In this document: in pieces, positions 6,066 to 8,516 of the stretch
Numbering within the stretch: the stretch's first letter is position 1
How the letters are laid out: the number at the start of each line of letters is the position of its first letter
Assembly (NCBI GenBank): GCA_026397575.1
Contig: JAPLUP010000336.1
Location: 1 to 8,516 of the forward strand
Origin: Candidatus Zixiibacteriota bacterium
GTDB lineage: Bacteria; Zixibacteria; MSB-5A5; CAIYYT01
DNA length: 8,516 nucleotides
Reading direction: 5' to 3'
Translations under genes and position numbers: made by a program
Notes under the pieces: model-generated
The model's input: the letters and a program-made list of their open reading frames with translations, nothing else
Told to the model about the DNA's origin: nothing
Database searches by the model: none

Positions 6066-6094
6066 TTGCTTCGTCTCCCCAACCTGATTATAAT
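6066..6094 (+). promoter_or_regulatory. Sigma-70-type promoter of the carboxypeptidase gene
   Basis: TTGCTT (6066-6071) and a perfect TATAAT (6089-6094) are separated by 17 bases. The predicted start site is near 6101, giving a leader of about 50 nt. It lies between the yceI terminator and the Shine-Dalgarno AAGGAG at 6138-6143. This is the best promoter match in the window and suggests housekeeping expression. Confidence 0.65.
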
Positions 6095-6151
6095 TGCTCG
6101 CGTAAGTAAGAATAAACGTTTGCTATACCAGATACATAAGGAGTACTCTCG

Positions 6152-7672
6152 ATGCCACAGAAACCGGAACAGGCACTAAATGAACTCAAACAGATCATGA
6201 ATGAAGCCTCGCTCCTCGCATCAGCGGCGGCGCTGCTCGGTTGGGATGAGCGCACCTACATGCCGCATGGAGGTTCGGCACACCGCGCCAATCAACTGGC
6301 GCTATTGGCCGGCATGGTGCATGACAAGGCCACGTCACCGCGTGTCGGCGAATTGATCGGCGCTGTCGAGGGCTCGGCGCTCGTAAAGGATCCGCTTTCG
6401 GTCAATGCCGTCAACATCCGCGAGTTGAGACGCTACTACGACAAACAAACCAAGGTTCCGAAGAAGCTGGTAGAGGCAATTGCGCATGCCGAAACCACCG
6501 GCCAGGGCATTTGGGTGGAAGCCCGCAAGAAATCCGATTTCAAGATGTTCTATCCGTCGCTGGAAAAGATGATCGATCTCAAGAAGCAATATGCCGAGGC
6601 GGTCGGCTATGAAGATGTCGTTTACGATGCTTTGCTCGACGACTACGAACCCTACGCGTCAACCAAGTCAGTCACCAAAGTGCTCGGCAAGTTCCGCGAG
6701 GAGTTGGTGCCGTTTGTCGCCAAGATCACCGGCTCTCCCAAGAAACCGAACATCTCGATTCTCGAACGGGACTACCCCGTCGAAAAGCAACGTCTATTCG
6801 GAGAGCTGGCTGCGTCACTAATCGGTTTCGAGTTCAACGGCGGTCGTCTCGACACCACTGCCCATCCGTTCTGCACCGGCATCGGCCCCGGCGATTGCCG
6901 CATCACGACCCGCTTCAATCCTAAACACCTCGGACAGGCGCTCTTTGGCATCCTGCATGAAGCCGGCCACGGAATCTACGATCAGGGTCTGCCGGAAGAG
7001 CACTGGGGTATGCCGATGGGGGATGCAGTCAGTCTTGGTATCCACGAGTCACAGTCCCGCATGTGGGAGAACATGGTCGGCCGTTCGAAGCCATTCTGGG
7101 AATTCTTCTTCCCGCTGGCGCAGCAGACATTCCACGAGTCGCTTGTCGGCGTGAAGTTCGACGATTTCTTTTTTGCGATCAATGATGTCCGCCCGTCCTT
7201 CGTCCGCGTCGAAGCTGACGAAGTAACTTACAATCTCCACATCCTGCTCCGCTTCGAAATCGAGCAGGCAATTTTCAACGGCGACGTCAAAACCAAGGAC
7301 ATTCCCAAGGTCTGGAACGACAAGTTTAAGAGCTATTTCGGTATTGTTCCGGGCAATGACGCCGAGGGTTGCTTGCAGGATATTCATTGGGCAGCCGGTC
7401 TATTTGGTTATTTCGCGACCTACTCGCTCGGCAATCTCTATTCCGCGCAGTTCTTCGCCAAAGCCAAAGAGGATTTGGGCGATCTCGACGCGCAATTTGC
7501 CGCCGGGAAATTCCGGCCGCTGCGCGACTGGCTCCGCAAGAACATACACAGTCAGGGTCGTCGTTATCGCGCCGAAGAACTCGTCAAGGTCGTTACCGGC
7601 AAACCGCTCGATCACAAACCGCTGATGAAATACCTCTCCGGCAAGTTTGCTCCGCTGCACGGCGTGAAGTAA
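6152..7672 (+). CDS. M32-family zinc metallocarboxypeptidase (Taq/Pfu carboxypeptidase type)
   Basis: This 506-residue cytoplasmic enzyme removes residues one by one from peptide C-termini, usually with broad specificity, using a bound Zn2+ or Co2+. The catalytic HEAGH (269-273) supplies two metal ligands and the general-base Glu270. The third ligand, Glu299, lies in HESQSR (298-303). Other M32 hallmarks are HPF (238-240), the DCRITTRF segment (248-255), VEADEVTYNLHILLRFEIE (353-371) and CLQDIHWAAGLFGYF (407-421). There is no signal peptide or membrane segment, and the length matches the family (about 490-510). AAGGAG at 6138-6143 supports the ATG. The gene is flanked by its own promoter and terminator, so it is probably a single unit for peptide turnover. 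No residue appears to be missing from the active site. Confidence 0.96.
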   Translation: MPQKPEQALNELKQIMNEASLLASAAALLGWDERTYMPHGGSAHRANQLALLAGMVHDKATSPRVGELIGAVEGSALVKDPLSVNAVNIRELRRYYDKQTKVPKKLVEAIAHAETTGQGIWVEARKKSDFKMFYPSLEKMIDLKKQYAEAVGYEDVVYDALLDDYEPYASTKSVTKVLGKFREELVPFVAKITGSPKKPNISILERDYPVEKQRLFGELAASLIGFEFNGGRLDTTAHPFCTGIGPGDCRITTRFNPKHLGQALFGILHEAGHGIYDQGLPEEHWGMPMGDAVSLGIHESQSRMWENMVGRSKPFWEFFFPLAQQTFHESLVGVKFDDFFFAINDVRPSFVRVEADEVTYNLHILLRFEIEQAIFNGDVKTKDIPKVWNDKFKSYFGIVPGNDAEGCLQDIHWAAGLFGYFATYSLGNLYSAQFFAKAKEDLGDLDAQFAAGKFRPLRDWLRKNIHSQGRRYRAEELVKVVTGKPLDHKPLMKYLSGKFAPLHGVK

Positions 7673-7700
7673 GCAGACTCCACACACAACGAATCCTTAG

Positions 7701-7727
7701 GGGCGACTAACTGAGTCGCCCTTTCTT
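7701..7727 (+). terminator. Intrinsic terminator after the carboxypeptidase gene
   Basis: GGGCGACT (7701-7708) pairs with AGTCGCCC (7714-7721) around AACTG, followed by TTTCTT. It begins 29 bases after the stop codon and is oriented for plus-strand transcription. Confidence 0.85.
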
Positions 7728-7863
7728 GTTTCATGAACATGCCATAGCAGTGCACCCAGAGAATTTGCACGTCGGGCATTCTGTGTGACGCCGAAGGCCG
7801 TGCATGTCGTGAAGCCGCGTTCAAGAAGAGGGCAACTGCCAAACATCATTCCGAAGTCCAACG
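7728..7863. other. Non-coding spacer between convergent genes
   Basis: No supported gene is present. A minus-strand frame crosses it, but it also runs through the terminator and into the carboxypeptidase gene, has no ribosome site and resembles nothing known. The stretch has a few short echoes (TGCAC at 7751, TGCACGTCG at 7766, TGCATGTCG at 7801) but no clear longer repeat. Confidence 0.4.
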
Positions 7864-7895
7864 AAAAACCCCCGAGCTTCTGCTCGGGGGCTTTT
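7864..7895 (-). terminator. Terminator of the type IX cargo gene, possibly bidirectional
   Basis: The stem CCCCCGAGC (7869-7877) / GCTCGGGGG (7882-7890) is perfect, with a TTCT loop on the plus strand. On the minus strand it is followed directly by TTTTT, as in a textbook intrinsic terminator, about 30 bases after the cargo gene's stop. On the plus strand CTTTT follows, so it could also catch read-through from the carboxypeptidase side. Confidence 0.9.
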
Positions 7896-7919
7896 CATTC
7901 GAGTTATCGGGTAAGAAGA

Positions 7920-8516
7920 TTACTTCAGCAGAGTCATCTTCTTGGTGTCGGTGTAATCACCGGCCGTCAACTTGTAGAAGTAGACGCCCGAGGCAACCGA
8001 AGTACCGCCGTCGGCATCGGCTTGCCACTTAATCGTGTAGCTACCCGCAGCCTGATAGCCGCTCACCAACGTCTTGATCTTGTCACCAAGAATGTTGTAG
8101 ATCGCCAGTTCAACGTGACCGCTCTGGCCGACAACATAGTCGATCGCGGTCTCCGGGTTGAACGGGTTCGGGTAGTTCTGCTTCAGCGTGAAGGACGTCG
8201 GCAGATTGCCGTTGTTCTTGTTCGCTGTTGTCAGTTCGTTGATACGAATGCGGTCGCCGTTTCCGGTCCAAGTGACTGTCTGTTCGGCAACTTCACCATT
8301 GACCTTCAGCGTAATGACGCTGCCGGCCGATTTGCCAACCGCATCACCACTCAAAGTCTCGGCGCCGTAAACCGGCATAAATCCGAACCTACCGGTATTG
8401 CGAACCACATTCTCGCCAACCAACGTACCAGAGGCATCATAGGCCTCGATCACGGTACCAACCGGAAGAGTCTCGTCGTTCAGCTTCACATTGAAGCCAT
8501 ACAGGTTGACCCAGGT
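7920..8516 (-). CDS. C-terminal part of a secreted protein with a type IX secretion (Por) sorting domain
   Basis: Only the last 198 residues are in the window; the frame stays open through the right edge, so the start lies outside. A GTG at 8489 is in frame but is internal, since coding-like residues (WVNLYGF) precede it. The first about 95 residues look like a beta-rich domain (GTVIEAYDASGTLVGE, then NGDRIRINELTT) of unknown function. After a short Asn/Gly linker comes the sorting domain: NYPNPFNPETAIDYVV (114-129), a GHVELAIYNILGDKIKTLV segment, SYTIKWQADADGG, ASGVYFYKL and the terminal KKMTLLK. Such domains send Sec-exported cargo through the outer membrane for surface attachment or release, and are then often cleaved. 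The catalytic or adhesive part of this protein lies beyond the edge. A strong terminator follows the gene. Confidence 0.88.
   Translation of the reverse strand, partial: TWVNLYGFNVKLNDETLPVGTVIEAYDASGTLVGENVVRNTGRFGFMPVYGAETLSGDAVGKSAGSVITLKVNGEVAEQTVTWTGNGDRIRINELTTANKNNGNLPTSFTLKQNYPNPFNPETAIDYVVGQSGHVELAIYNILGDKIKTLVSGYQAAGSYTIKWQADADGGTSVASGVYFYKLTAGDYTDTKKMTLLK

Noticed and set aside
7612..7842. Minus-strand open frame running from the spacer into the end of the carboxypeptidase gene
   Set aside because: It crosses a strong terminator and a conserved gene, has no ribosome site, and its translation resembles no known protein.
8187..8370. Plus-strand open frame opposite the type IX cargo gene
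   Set aside because: It is antisense to a coding region with a clear sorting domain and has no supporting signals.

Overview
The window looks like chromosomal DNA from a bacterium of the FCB superphylum (Zixibacteria, KSB1, Marinimicrobia, Ignavibacteria and relatives). The main evidence is the gene running off the right edge. It ends in a type IX secretion (Por) C-terminal sorting domain with the 'NYPNPFNP ... ASGVYFYKL ... KKMTLLK' pattern that is abundant in those phyla. The assignment to this group is an inference; the phylum cannot be fixed from this window. No tRNA, rRNA, CRISPR array, transposase or phage gene was seen.

Layout: (a) 147-2467, plus strand, a tight four-gene cluster: an ECF sigma factor, a zinc-finger membrane anti-sigma factor (4-nt ATGA overlap), a membrane-anchored Spy/CpxP-like protein (again a 4-nt ATGA overlap) and, after an 85-nt gap holding a GC-rich hairpin, a secreted Met/Gly-rich Spy/CpxP-like protein. 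A strong intrinsic terminator follows. (b) 2559-5081, minus strand, a P3B-type (MgtA/MgtB-like) cation-transporting P-type ATPase, convergent with the cluster. (c) 5327-5914, plus strand, an exported YceI-family lipid-binding protein, divergent from the ATPase, with a terminator after it. (d) 6152-7672, plus strand, an M32-family metallocarboxypeptidase with its own good sigma-70-type promoter and its own terminator. (e) 7920-8516, minus strand, the C-terminal 198 residues of a secreted type IX cargo protein, followed by a textbook terminator.

How the genes may work together: cluster (a) has the architecture of an envelope-stress or metal-responsive sigma switch. The anti-sigma factor would hold the sigma factor at the membrane, the anchored Spy-like protein would sit in the periplasm as a sensor or modulator, and the secreted Spy-like protein is a plausible output chaperone or metal buffer. 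This resembles the CnrY-CnrX-CnrH logic of Cupriavidus, where CnrX is a membrane-anchored periplasmic metal sensor, and the CpxP/Spy stress system. The adjacent cation ATPase and YceI protein also concern the cell envelope or ion homeostasis, but nothing in the sequence proves co-regulation. The carboxypeptidase and the type IX cargo gene look like independent units.

The most distinctive points are the combined sigma/anti-sigma/two-Spy cluster, an internal 57-bp tandem duplication in the secreted Spy-like gene, the unterminated hairpin inside the cluster, and a Gln in the ATPase TM4 motif where E. coli MgtA has Glu. Everything else is ordinary housekeeping or accessory content.
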